Positions 1-7,631 of a stretch of 31,709 nucleotides of DNA are shown in pieces. A program made the position numbers and the translations under genes. Numbering within the stretch: position 1 is the stretch's first letter; each line of letters opens with the position of its first letter. The DNA comes from CAZFLM01 sp964519955 (GTDB lineage Bacteria > Armatimonadota > Chthonomonadetes > Chthonomonadales > CAJBBX01). The stretch covers positions 1 to 31,709 of the forward strand of contig CAZFLM010000076.1 in assembly GCA_964519955.1 (NCBI GenBank), given 5' to 3'. The notes beneath the pieces were generated by a model. That model was given only the letters and a program-made list of their open reading frames with translations. It ran no database searches and was not told the DNA's origin.

Positions 1-1485
1 CGCGCCGGTCTCCACCATCTCCAGCGTCTCGCGCATGTCGGCGATGGACGATCCGCTGCTGCCGATGTAGCGCACGCCACGCGCCCGGATCGCGTTCGCG
101 TCGAGGTTCGCCATCGTGCCGCGGGCCACCCCGGCGAACACGTTGCACCACGCGTTGTCCGCGAGGAATCCGGTCGCATGCTCGATGAGCGCCGGAACGG
201 GCACCAGCGAGACAATGTCGTCGAAGCCTCGCCCGTCGGTCAGGCGGCGAAGCTCGGCGTCGAACGCCGCGGGCTCCATCGTCTTGGGGTTGATGGCGAT
301 CAGCTCGATGCCGCGCGACTCGGCGATGGCGCCCAGGCGGTCGACCACGCTCTGCAGGCGCTCCGTGTCGATGTCCGTCGCCACGATGCGCTTCGGCGGG
401 TTCGGATGCTGCACCGCGAGCTGCACGTGCATCTGGCCCATGGGCCCGCCCGCGCCGATGAACCAGGCGCAGCCGCCCTTCTTCAGCTCCGCGCCGCGCG
501 GCTCGATGTAGGCCTTCGCCACCTGCCAGGTCGGTGTGCCGAGGTAGTGGTGCCAGTTGTAGTGGACGCGGCCGATGTCCAGCGACAGCTTGCGCTCCAC
601 CTCGTTCGGGCCGACGAGCGCCATGACGGCGTGGTTCGCCAGAGCGGTCGCGGCGCCCTCGATGACCTCGGGCTCGACGCCGCCCAGGACGATGATGTCG
701 TCGAAGCCGGCGTCACCGGTGTAGTGGGCCTTCAGCTCCGCCCAGTCGGCCACCGTTTCGATGAACGACACCGAGCTGCGATCGTGCAGCGCGTCGCCCA
801 GTCGGGCGACCACGCTCTCGCTGCCGACGACGAGCGCGGTGGTGGGCCGGTCGGGACTCGCATCGAAGATGCCGTCCCACTCCGCCCGCACCGAGTCCGT
901 GCCCGCGATCACGAGCAGGAACCCCTTGGGCTTCACGGAGTCCCGGTGCCCCTGGTGGTAGGCCGACACGACGCAGGCCCACGGCTCGACGAGGGCGGTC
1001 TCCGCGTAGCCGGCGGTGGGGCGCATCGGCAACAGGTAGCAGCCCTCGTCCCCGTCGATCATCTCCTTCGGGATCACGCTGTATTCCGCCAGGCCGCCTG
1101 AGATGACGTAACCGTACGCCATCGACACGCCCTTGTAGAACACGTCGGCCTGCACGATGAAGCGGTCGCCGATCTTGAACTGGCCCGTGCGGTTCTCTCC
1201 GATGCCCACGATGGTGCATGCGACCTCGTGGCCGAGCGTCACCGGGTTGGTCTGCAGGTCGCGGCCGACCATGCGCGGGTGGTCCTTGCCCAGCGCGATC
1301 ACCTTCGTGTCCGAGAAGCACAGGCCGACCGCGTCCTGCCGCACCAGCACTTCGTCCGGCCCGAACGCAGGAACCGGCGTCTCTCGCATCACGAGGCTGT
1401 CAATGCCGTCGCCGTGGAAGAACCACTTGTTCATCGTCTGGGGTATCGGCGCATCGGCGGCGCGGTACCGGCTCATGTCGGCCAT
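1..1485 (-). CDS. Zinc-type MDR dehydrogenase, sorbose-1-phosphate reductase-like (C-terminus off window)
   Basis: The frame is open from the ATG at 1485 to the left edge (495 codons) with no stop, so the protein is incomplete. GAGGAG lies about 11 nt before the ATG. The N-terminal GroES-like domain has Cys56 (in LCFSDTK) and His86-Glu87 (LGHE), placed like the catalytic zinc ligands of medium-chain dehydrogenases. The four-cysteine structural zinc loop is not evident. A Rossmann motif, IGAGGPMGQM, lies in the C-terminal half; this form is typical of L-sorbose-1-phosphate reductase-like proteins. The likely role is NAD(P)-dependent oxidation or reduction of a sugar or sugar phosphate in the cytoplasm; the substrate is unknown. 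It starts 38 nt after a class II aldolase on the same strand, which suggests an oxidoreductase-aldolase pair for sugar breakdown. The superfamily is secure; the subfamily is an inference. Confidence 0.85.
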   Translation of the reverse strand, partial: MADMSRYRAADAPIPQTMNKWFFHGDGIDSLVMRETPVPAFGPDEVLVRQDAVGLCFSDTKVIALGKDHPRMVGRDLQTNPVTLGHEVACTIVGIGENRTGQFKIGDRFIVQADVFYKGVSMAYGYVISGGLAEYSVIPKEMIDGDEGCYLLPMRPTAGYAETALVEPWACVVSAYHQGHRDSVKPKGFLLVIAGTDSVRAEWDGIFDASPDRPTTALVVGSESVVARLGDALHDRSSVSFIETVADWAELKAHYTGDAGFDDIIVLGGVEPEVIEGAATALANHAVMALVGPNEVERKLSLDIGRVHYNWHHYLGTPTWQVAKAYIEPRGAELKKGGCAWFIGAGGPMGQMHVQLAVQHPNPPKRIVATDIDTERLQSVVDRLGAIAESRGIELIAINPKTMEPAAFDAELRRLTDGRGFDDIVSLVPVPALIEHATGFLADNAWCNVFAGVARGTMANLDANAIRARGVRYIGSSGSSIADMRETLEMVETGA

Positions 1486-1523
1486 GGTGGATCTCGCTCC
1501 TCGTCTTGTGGTCGTGGTGCTCG

Positions 1524-2291
1524 TCAGCGCGTGCCCAGCATCTGGCGGCGGTAGCTCTCGTCGGGGCGCGTGTGGATACGCGCGACGTTCTCGGGCGTCA
1601 TGTAGCGCGGCCCGCCGAACGCATGCGTGCCCAGCAGCACCCGCGCGGTCTTGACATACATGGCGGTGCAGTTCTCGACGTCGCGCACGGAGCCGCCGGT
1701 CGCGATCAAGCCATGGTTCTGCATCAGGATGACCTTCGGCGCGATGTTGTGCTCCTCGATGAAGGCCTCGACGGCCTTGCGCAGGGTGCGCGCCAGCACG
1801 AGGCCCGGATCGACGTACTCAATGAAGCATACGGCCGGCCCGCAGCACACGATCTCGTCGGGGAACAACTTGCCGCTCACCGCCTCGCGGGCGTTGGCGG
1901 AGCAGAGAATGGCGTTGACCGCGGTGGGATGCGTGTGCCCGACGAACGCGATGCCCGGCAGGGAGAGCAGGTAGGCGTGCAGGAAGGTCTCGACGGAGGG
2001 CATGCGCGGATCGGCGGCATCGACCTTGCAGTCCTGCAGAGCCTGCTTCACCTCGGCGTCGCTCAGGTCCGGCCCCTCGAGCACGGCCAGCGCCTTGGGG
2101 AGCGAGACGGCGACGAAGCCCGACGCGTCGATGGTCCGCAGCTCGGTGCCGCTGGCCTTCACCAGGAAGGTCTCGTCATCGACCTTGGCCGACGTGTTGC
2201 CCTCGCCCAGGATCACGAAGTCGCGGGTTGGGTCGCCGAGGCTGTTGGAGAGAGCGACGAGCTTATCGAGCGCGGGGGTCGGTTCGGGCAT
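1524..2291 (-). CDS. Class II aldolase/adducin family protein
   Basis: This 255-residue protein has the class II aldolase signature. GEGNTS (29-34) and KASGTEL (45-51) form the N-terminal phosphate-binding part. Glu101, His119 and His121 (in GHTHPT) and His193 (in QNHGL) fit the catalytic glutamate and zinc ligands. Family members cleave or epimerise sugar phosphates such as fuculose-1-phosphate, rhamnulose-1-phosphate or ribulose-5-phosphate; the substrate cannot be read from sequence. I chose the ATG at 2291 because AAGAAGGA ends 7 nt before it. A GTG at 2309 in the same frame would overlap the rsmE stop as GTGA and add six residues, so it remains an alternative start. The gene lies between rsmE and the MDR dehydrogenase and is probably co-transcribed with both. 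Confidence 0.88.
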   Translation of the reverse strand: MPEPTPALDKLVALSNSLGDPTRDFVILGEGNTSAKVDDETFLVKASGTELRTIDASGFVAVSLPKALAVLEGPDLSDAEVKQALQDCKVDAADPRMPSVETFLHAYLLSLPGIAFVGHTHPTAVNAILCSANAREAVSGKLFPDEIVCCGPAVCFIEYVDPGLVLARTLRKAVEAFIEEHNIAPKVILMQNHGLIATGGSVRDVENCTAMYVKTARVLLGTHAFGGPRYMTPENVARIHTRPDESYRRQMLGTR

Positions 2292-2305
2292 GGCGGCATC
2301 CTTCT

Positions 2306-3070
2306 TCACGGTGTGGAGTGACTAGATTCTAGCACAGGAGCGGCGGGCCGGCAGGCGAAGAGGGTCTGTGCAACGGCGAACACACCTGCGGTCTCGGTGC
2401 GGAGGATGAACGGTCCGAGCGAAACGGCCTGGGCGCCTGCGCTGGTCGCGTCGGCAACCTCCGTGTCGGTGAAGCCGCCCTCGGGCCCGATGAGGAAGAC
2501 GACGGGCCGCTCTGGCCCAGCTTCGGCGAGGGCATCTGCCAGAGGCAGTCCATCCGCGTGAAGCACAAACACCGCGCCCTCCGCCGCGCAGCGCTCTGCC
2601 ACCTCGCGCACGGTGCCCTGGGCATGCAACTCGGGCACAGAGGCGCGGAACGACTGCTCCGCAGCGCCCTTCAGCACGCGCCGCCAGCGCTCGGCCTTGC
2701 GCTCCCAGTCGGCCGCATCGAGGCGAGGCACGCCGCGCTCCGTGACGAGCGGGATGAACGCGGACGCGCCGGCCTCCGTGGCGTGCTGGATGGCCTCCTC
2801 GAAGCGGTCGCCCTTGCCGAGGGCCTGCGCGATGACGATGCGGCGGGCAGGCTCAGGCGGCGGAGGCAGCGGGCTGACCCTACGGAGCGTGACCTGCCGC
2901 CGGCCGACCTCGGCGACTTCCGCCTCCCACGAGCCGCCTACACCGTCGAGAAGGTGCATGCGCTCGCCCACGCGCACGCGCAGGACGTTGGCCAGGTGGT
3001 GGCAGTCGGCCCCCTCGACGACGACCGGATCGCCCCGCAGCGCCTCGGGCTCAACGAAGAGGTGGCGCAT
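2306..3070 (-). CDS. rsmE: 16S rRNA (uracil-1498-N3)-methyltransferase RsmE
   Basis: This 254-residue protein has the usual RsmE length. RsmE methylates N3 of U1498 in 16S rRNA using S-adenosylmethionine. An N-terminal PUA-like RNA-binding part (CHHLANVLRVRVGE, near residues 23-36) precedes a SPOUT/trefoil-knot domain. Hallmarks are ALGKGDRFEEAIQHATEAG, GPEGGFTDTE (195-204) and LGPFILRTETA (218-228), which form the cofactor-binding knot. The ATG at 3070 follows GGGGAGG at about 12 nt. The gene lies 67 nt after prmA on the same strand, a common pairing in bacteria, and a repeat hairpin sits in that gap. The last residues (about ESSHSTP) form a short non-conserved tail reaching the next gene. 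Confidence 0.95.
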   Translation of the reverse strand: MRHLFVEPEALRGDPVVVEGADCHHLANVLRVRVGERMHLLDGVGGSWEAEVAEVGRRQVTLRRVSPLPPPPEPARRIVIAQALGKGDRFEEAIQHATEAGASAFIPLVTERGVPRLDAADWERKAERWRRVLKGAAEQSFRASVPELHAQGTVREVAERCAAEGAVFVLHADGLPLADALAEAGPERPVVFLIGPEGGFTDTEVADATSAGAQAVSLGPFILRTETAGVFAVAQTLFACRPAAPVLESSHSTP

Positions 3071-3090
3071 GGCCGATCACGACCTCCCCA

Positions 3091-3112
3091 GGACGGGCAG
3101 GGACGCCCGTCC
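3091..3112. repeat. Palindromic intergenic repeat, copy 1
   Basis: GGACGGGC (3091-3098) and GCCCGTCC (3105-3112) form a perfect 8-bp stem around the loop AGGGAC, between prmA and rsmE. The same element, with one G-T pair, recurs at 9595-9618. It has no T tract, so it is more likely a dispersed REP-like element than a terminator. Confidence 0.7.
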
Positions 3113-3137
3113 CACCACGGCATGCTGGCACACCGGC

Positions 3138-4004
3138 CTACTCCTTGACCGCCCGCACGAGACGCCAGATCTCGTCCTCGCGCACCTCGACCAGCTTGAG
3201 GCCAACCTGCTCCAGCGCGGCAAGCACGTCGTCGAGGCGCTCCGCAACGATGCCGGAGCCGACGAACGTGGCGCCCGGCTTCATCCGCGGCGGGATGGAG
3301 GGCAGCAACTCGACGATCACCGTCGCGATGATGTTGGCCACGACGAGGTCGCACTCGCGGGCGGCCGCGTCGAACTCGTCCATCTCCTGGATAAGGACAA
3401 CGCCATCGAGCTTGTTCGCAGCCACGTTCTCGCGCGCGATCTTGCGCGGCAGGCTGTCGATGTCGGTGGCGTAGACGAGCGAGGCGCCCAGCTTGGCCGC
3501 GGCCAGCGCCAGGATGCCGGAACCCGTGCCGATGTCCGCCATCACGTCGCCGGACTTGACGATCTCCTCGAGCATCTGCAGGCAGAGCTTCGTGGTGGGG
3601 TGCCCGCCCGTGCCGAACGCCATGCCGGGGTCCAGTTCCACGACCGCCTTCCCCGGGGCGCCGTCATAGGCCTCCCACGTCGGCTTGATGACCAGCCGCT
3701 TGCCGATCTCCATGGGTCTGAAGTGCTTCCTCCATTCGTTGGCCCAGTCGGCCTCTTCGGCGTACTTGAGCGTCATGTCGAGCGGCGCCGACAGGCCGTA
3801 GTTGGGCAGCTCGATGAGCCGATCCTCGATGGCGTCGATCTTCGGCTGCAGGTCGTCCAGCACCGGCAGGAACGCGCGGATCGTGCGCACGTCGTCGCCG
3901 GTCTCGGCGATGCCCGGGCACCCGGCCTCCAGCAGGATGGCGGTCGTCGCCTCGCTCGATTCCGCCGGTATCTCGATGATGATCTCCGCCCAACGCATGC
4001 TCAT
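3138..4004 (-). CDS. prmA: Ribosomal protein L11 methyltransferase PrmA
   Basis: PrmA adds methyl groups to ribosomal protein L11 using S-adenosylmethionine. The 288-residue product matches the family length. Visible motifs are the substrate-side WANEWRKHFRP (87-97), DPGMAFGTGGHPTT (125-138), Rossmann motif I DIGTGSGILALAAAKLGA (from 157) and VVANIIA, the counterpart of the NILA catalytic motif. The frame stays open upstream to 4352, but that part does not resemble PrmA and runs antisense into the divergent ATPase gene. The ATG at 4004 (second choice 3998) has GAGGGGG just upstream and gives a normal N-terminus. The gene is divergent from the ATPase/TOPRIM operon, with 138 nt between the starts, and is the first gene of the prmA-rsmE-aldolase-dehydrogenase run. 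Confidence 0.94.
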   Translation of the reverse strand: MSMRWAEIIIEIPAESSEATTAILLEAGCPGIAETGDDVRTIRAFLPVLDDLQPKIDAIEDRLIELPNYGLSAPLDMTLKYAEEADWANEWRKHFRPMEIGKRLVIKPTWEAYDGAPGKAVVELDPGMAFGTGGHPTTKLCLQMLEEIVKSGDVMADIGTGSGILALAAAKLGASLVYATDIDSLPRKIARENVAANKLDGVVLIQEMDEFDAAARECDLVVANIIATVIVELLPSIPPRMKPGATFVGSGIVAERLDDVLAALEQVGLKLVEVREDEIWRLVRAVKE

Positions 4005-4046
4005 TCGCACCCCCTCGCCCGCCGTCCTCGGCCGAACAGCACCAGA

Positions 4047-4080
4047 GTACCCGCCAACCGCCCACCCGACGGAAGGGTAC
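4047..4080. promoter_or_regulatory. Possible operator: inverted repeat in divergent promoter region
   Basis: The 138 nt between the divergent prmA and ATPase starts must hold promoters for both directions. GTACCC (4047-4052) and GGGTAC (4075-4080) are inverted copies 22 nt apart. No convincing -35/-10 pair was identified. The arms are short and could be chance in GC-rich DNA. Confidence 0.2.
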
Positions 4081-4142
4081 CACGCGGCGGATGGCGAACG
4101 AGAGTGTGTGCGCCGACGGGACGGAGCACATGGAGATGACCA

Positions 4143-5285
4143 ATGCACCTTCACACAGAGAAGCTGAGCCGTATCACGATTGAGGGGTTTCGGTCGGTAC
4201 GCCGGGCTGAGCTTGATCTGGGCGACCTGACCGTGCTCATTGGCGCGAACGGCGCCGGCAAGTCCAATGTCATCGGCTTCCTCCAGATGGTGAGCTGGAT
4301 GATGGCGGAGAGCCTCTCGAGGTTCGTGAGCGACTGGCGAGGCGCCGACCATCTGCTCTTCGGCAGCGGGAGAGTCACCGGACGAATGGCCGGGGAACTG
4401 CAGTTCGCGAGCGACCGCGGTACGAGCACCTACGGGTTCACCTTGGTTCCCACCGGCCTAGACCAGCTCATCTACACACATGAGAAGGTGCACTTCGTCA
4501 CGGCTGGACGAGGCATTCGCCCCTTCGAGCGTGAGTTCGGTGAGGGATCCCGCGAGTCGCGCATACCGGGCCTCGCCCAGACGTCACCGTCACCGGACCT
4601 GCGGAACGTGTGCGGCATCTTCCGCCGCCGACTGTCTGAGGTCAAGGTGTTCCACTTCCACGATACGTCTCGATCCGCCTTCATCCGCAGAGGCCAGGAT
4701 GTTCGCAACGACCAGTATCTGATGTCGGAGGGAGGGAACCTGGCGGTACTGCTTCGCAGGCTCCGCACAGAGGAAGCCCCGACGTACCGGCGAGTTGTCG
4801 AGGAGTTCCGGCAAGTGCTTCCCGAGTTCCGGGAGTTCGTGCTCGAGGAAGACAGCCAGCACGCAGGCACCATGGAGTTGAGATGGACAGGCCCAAGCCC
4901 CGAGCATATCCTGGGACCGGACCAGTTCTCGGATGGCTCATTGCGCGCGTTGGCACTCATCGCACTACTGCTGCTGCCAGACCGGTTCCTGCCGTGGGTG
5001 GTGGCTATCGATGAGCCTGAGCTTGGACTGCACCCAACTGCAGTCGGCCAGATCGCCCGTCTAGTAGGTGAGGCCGCTACTCGGCGGCAGTTGATCGTGT
5101 CGACCCAATCGCCGACGTTCCTTGCCCAGTTCGATCCCGAGGACATCGTCGTCGTGGAGAAGCCGCAGGACGAGACGCTCTTCCGTCGTCTGTCACGCTC
5201 GGACCTGCAGAGCTGGCTCGACGCCTACGAGGGCGACCTCGGCCGCCTCTTCGAGATGAACGTGCTTGGCGGCAGCCCGCGATGA
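4143..5285 (+). CDS. AAA family (RecF/OLD-like ABC-type) ATPase, first of two
   Basis: This 380-residue protein has one split ABC-type ATPase domain like those of RecF, OLD and AAA15/AAA21 proteins. It starts with the family opener ITIEGFRSV, followed by Walker A GANGAGKS (34-41). The ABC signature is QFSDGSLR (261-268) and Walker B ends in Asp290-Glu291 (VVAIDEPELGLHP). A switch-like STQSP follows, with Gln where His is usual. The middle (about 60-250) is the lineage-specific insertion. There is no nuclease domain, unlike single-chain OLD or GajA. The ATG at 4143 follows GGAG at 7 nt; a nearby ATG at 4130 is out of frame. Its stop overlaps the next start as ATGA (5282-5285). Codon choice looks more mixed than in flanking genes, which could reflect transfer. 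The likely role is sensor or motor subunit of a defence-like complex; the function is inferred. Confidence 0.88.
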   Translation: MHLHTEKLSRITIEGFRSVRRAELDLGDLTVLIGANGAGKSNVIGFLQMVSWMMAESLSRFVSDWRGADHLLFGSGRVTGRMAGELQFASDRGTSTYGFTLVPTGLDQLIYTHEKVHFVTAGRGIRPFEREFGEGSRESRIPGLAQTSPSPDLRNVCGIFRRRLSEVKVFHFHDTSRSAFIRRGQDVRNDQYLMSEGGNLAVLLRRLRTEEAPTYRRVVEEFRQVLPEFREFVLEEDSQHAGTMELRWTGPSPEHILGPDQFSDGSLRALALIALLLLPDRFLPWVVAIDEPELGLHPTAVGQIARLVGEAATRRQLIVSTQSPTFLAQFDPEDIVVVEKPQDETLFRRLSRSDLQSWLDAYEGDLGRLFEMNVLGGSPR

Positions 5286-5935
5286 TCGAGCTGACCGTGC
5301 TGTGCGAGGGCCCGACGGAGGTCGGCTTCGTCGCCGAGGTGCTATCGCCGCACCTGGCCACGCGAGGCATATACGCGAGGTGTACTCCGCTCAACCGCGC
5401 GGCCTTTGGCACCGTACCCTATGAGAGAGTGATGAAGGCGTCCAGCGTGACGGTCGGCAACTCGCGCGCTCACCAGTACACCACCTGCATGGTGGACCTG
5501 TACGCTCTGCAGGGCTGGCCGGACCAGGACATGCCCGCGAGGACGGGCCGCGAGAAGGCGGAACGCATCGAGGCTGCCGCGTGGCAGAAGATGCCCAACC
5601 CGAGGTGGATACCGTACATCCAGGCGCATGAGCTGGAGGCTCTGCTCTACACGGACCTGGGCGCCCTCGCTGGAGCCTTGCCGCAGCACGACATCGCGTC
5701 AGGACTCGCCGACCTCAAGCGCGACGTGGCCGAGATCGCGCCGGAGGACATCGACGAAGGCAGGCTGACGGCTCCGAGCAAGCGGCTCCTGCGGTTCGTT
5801 CCCGCCTACGCCAAGGGACAGACCGCGCCCGCCGCGCTGCGCACCATCGGCCTGCCACGCATTCGGGCTGCCTGCCCGCACTTCGACGCGTGGCTGACCA
5901 AGCTGGAGAACCTGGCGCAGGAGCCCCACCCTTGA
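5282..5935 (+). CDS. DUF4276 family protein, TOPRIM-like, partner of ATPase 1
   Basis: This 217-residue protein resembles the DUF4276 family. It begins with LTVLCEGPTE (Glu9, Glu13), the typical first TOPRIM acidic motif. MVDLYAL follows with Asp72 and Tyr74, where a TOPRIM DxD would lie, and then IQAHELEALLYTD (His116-Glu119). OLD, GajA and AriB use a TOPRIM fold for metal-dependent nucleic-acid cleavage, so this protein may be the effector of the upstream ATPase. Nuclease activity is an inference, and the second Asp of DxD is replaced by Tyr. It overlaps the ATPase by ATGA with only a weak ribosome site, so translation is probably coupled. Its stop overlaps the next start as TTGA. Confidence 0.8.
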   Translation: MIELTVLCEGPTEVGFVAEVLSPHLATRGIYARCTPLNRAAFGTVPYERVMKASSVTVGNSRAHQYTTCMVDLYALQGWPDQDMPARTGREKAERIEAAAWQKMPNPRWIPYIQAHELEALLYTDLGALAGALPQHDIASGLADLKRDVAEIAPEDIDEGRLTAPSKRLLRFVPAYAKGQTAPAALRTIGLPRIRAACPHFDAWLTKLENLAQEPHP

Positions 5936-6414
5936 TCATCCGCCCGCTGACGCCCGACGACGAGCCGGCCCTCGCGGCGTTCTACGCATCGCTCTCGGAG
6001 CAGTCGCGCTTCTTCTACGCTCCGTTCGGTCCGGAGCCCGAGGCGAAGCTCGCCGAGCACCTGACGCGCGCGGCGGCCGGCACGGACTACGTGGTGGCCT
6101 TCGTGAACGACGGCGGCGAGATCGAGGGGCACGCGTTCATCCAGAACGTCGCTGGCGAGCACCCGACGTTCGGCCTCGGCCTGCGCGACCGGGTACACGG
6201 CCAGGGGCTCGGCAGGCGCCTGATGGCGCACGTGCTGGCCTGGGCGGACGAGGCGGGCCTGCCCGTCGTCGAGTTGACCGTCGTGCGCACCAACGTCCGG
6301 GCCGAGTCGCTCTACCGCAGCCTGGGCTTCGTCCAGACCGGCTACGCCACGTTCCGCGCGCCGGACGACAGCCTCGCGATGCGGCGCGCGCGGCCGGAGG
6401 ACCAGCAACCATGA
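5932..6414 (+). CDS. GNAT family N-acetyltransferase with TTG start
   Basis: This is a 160-residue GNAT domain protein. The acetyl-CoA pyrophosphate loop is RVHGQGLGRRL (from residue 87), corresponding to R/Q-x-x-G-x-G/A. The C-terminal motif NVRAESLYRSLGF is typical of family members acting on small molecules or protein N-termini. I chose TTG at 5932: AGGAG ends 8 nt before it, it overlaps the previous stop as TTGA, and the protein then begins LIIRPLTPDDE, a normal GNAT start. An in-frame ATG at 5890 would add 14 unconserved residues and lie inside the previous gene. The stop overlaps the second ATPase as ATGA. No ribbon-helix-helix antitoxin is adjacent, so a TacA-type toxin role is not supported. 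Its place between two ATPase/TOPRIM pairs suggests a regulatory or modifying part, but the substrate is unknown. Confidence 0.85.
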   Translation: MIIRPLTPDDEPALAAFYASLSEQSRFFYAPFGPEPEAKLAEHLTRAAAGTDYVVAFVNDGGEIEGHAFIQNVAGEHPTFGLGLRDRVHGQGLGRRLMAHVLAWADEAGLPVVELTVVRTNVRAESLYRSLGFVQTGYATFRAPDDSLAMRRARPEDQQP

Positions 6415-7631
6415 TCCAGCGCATCGAGATCCAGGGGTTCAAGACCTTCCGCGACGTAGCCCTCGACCTAGGCCCGTTCAACCTGCTCATCGGAGCGAAC
6501 GGAAGCGGCAAGTCCAACTTCCTCGACGCGCTCAGGTTCCTCCAGGGAATCGGGCACGGGCTCACGATCAGCGAGATCCTGAACGGCAAGCCCCGGTCGG
6601 CTACTGGCGAGGTATGGGAGGGCATACGGGGAGGCTCTGAGCGGATCACGCATAGTGGCCCCTCCGGTGTGCGGTCCGTGCGCGTGAGCATACGAGCGAG
6701 ACTGCCGGGCGGTCAAGACAGGCGGAGCATGGCATACCGCTGTATGTTCGAGGTTGCACCCATGCACCAGGTAACCGAGGAGGACCTGCTGGCTGGGGAT
6801 CGCCCGGTGATCGAAAGGAGGACCCGTCACGACGGCGTGGATAGCGTCAGGGTGGGCGGCAAGGAGTACATCAAGAGCGTTGAGGTGAACTCCACCCGGC
6901 AGGAGACGACTGTCGGGTGGGCTCGACGGGCCAGTCTAGGCCCCATCGCGAGCGACGACCGAAGCGCCCTGGACATGTGCTCGGCCATGCTGGCCAATCA
7001 GCACCACCTCACCCCCGAGCCCGCCATCCTGCGCGGCTACTCCTCGCCGGCAGCCACTGCGCGGCGGATGGGGCCGCACGGTGAGGACTTCGCCGCGGTG
7101 GTGGCCCAGATCGCGACCGATGCCGATGCCAAGGCCGCCTTCGACGAGTGGCTGGGCCGCCTATCGCCCGACGCGATCCGAAGCGCGGAGATCATGCGGG
7201 GCGCGCTCGGCGAGGCGATGTTCGCGGCCAAGGACGCCTCGGGCACGGTCTGGCCCGCGCCCACGCTCTCGGACGGCACGCTGCGGTTCGCGGCGCTGGC
7301 GGCCGCCATGTTCCAGCCGGACCCGCCCGGGCTCCTTTGCCTGGAGGAGATCGAGAACGGCATCCACCCGACGCGGCTTCGGCTGCTGCTGGAGCTGTTC
7401 CGAGCGCGCTCCGGCGAGGGCCGCCAGATCGTGGCGACGACCCACTCGCCGCTCGTGCTGGAGTGGCTGACCCAGGAGGAGTACGCGCACGCGCTCTGGT
7501 TCCACCGGGACGACGAGACCGGCGAGACGCACGTGACTCCGCTGAGCCAGGTGCCGGGCCTCGTCGATGCCGTTCGCCGGCGCCCGATCTCCGAGCTGCT
7601 GTCCGAGGGCTGGCTGGAGACGGTCCTGTGA
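6411..7631 (+). CDS. AAA family (RecF/OLD-like) ATPase, second of two
   Basis: This 406-residue protein is a second split ABC-type ATPase, clearly diverged from the first. It has the opener IEIQGFKTF, Walker A GANGSGKS (28-35), signature TLSDGTLRF (around 285-293), Walker B LLCLEEIENGIHP and switch ATTHSP with a canonical His. Walker B carries Glu312-Glu313 rather than Asp-Glu, a variant I associate with the LCxEEPENGIHP type of AAA21 proteins, so it need not mean inactivity. The long insertion (about 90-270) differs from that of ATPase 1, arguing against a simple recent duplication. The ATG at 6411 overlaps the GNAT stop and has GGAGG 10 nt upstream. The stop overlaps the next gene as GTGA. 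It probably pairs with the small acidic-motif protein that follows. Confidence 0.88.
   Translation: MIQRIEIQGFKTFRDVALDLGPFNLLIGANGSGKSNFLDALRFLQGIGHGLTISEILNGKPRSATGEVWEGIRGGSERITHSGPSGVRSVRVSIRARLPGGQDRRSMAYRCMFEVAPMHQVTEEDLLAGDRPVIERRTRHDGVDSVRVGGKEYIKSVEVNSTRQETTVGWARRASLGPIASDDRSALDMCSAMLANQHHLTPEPAILRGYSSPAATARRMGPHGEDFAAVVAQIATDADAKAAFDEWLGRLSPDAIRSAEIMRGALGEAMFAAKDASGTVWPAPTLSDGTLRFAALAAAMFQPDPPGLLCLEEIENGIHPTRLRLLLELFRARSGEGRQIVATTHSPLVLEWLTQEEYAHALWFHRDDETGETHVTPLSQVPGLVDAVRRRPISELLSEGWLETVL

Noticed and set aside
178..1101. 307-codon plus-strand frame
   Set aside because: Antisense of the MDR dehydrogenase, without a ribosome site or motif.
4005..4352. N-terminal extension of PrmA to 4352
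   Set aside because: It would run antisense through the start of ATPase 1 and does not resemble PrmA. The start at 4004 gives a normal family length.
5932..6414. GNAT toxin of a toxin-antitoxin pair
   Set aside because: No ribbon-helix-helix antitoxin gene lies beside it, and its neighbours are ATPase/TOPRIM-like genes.
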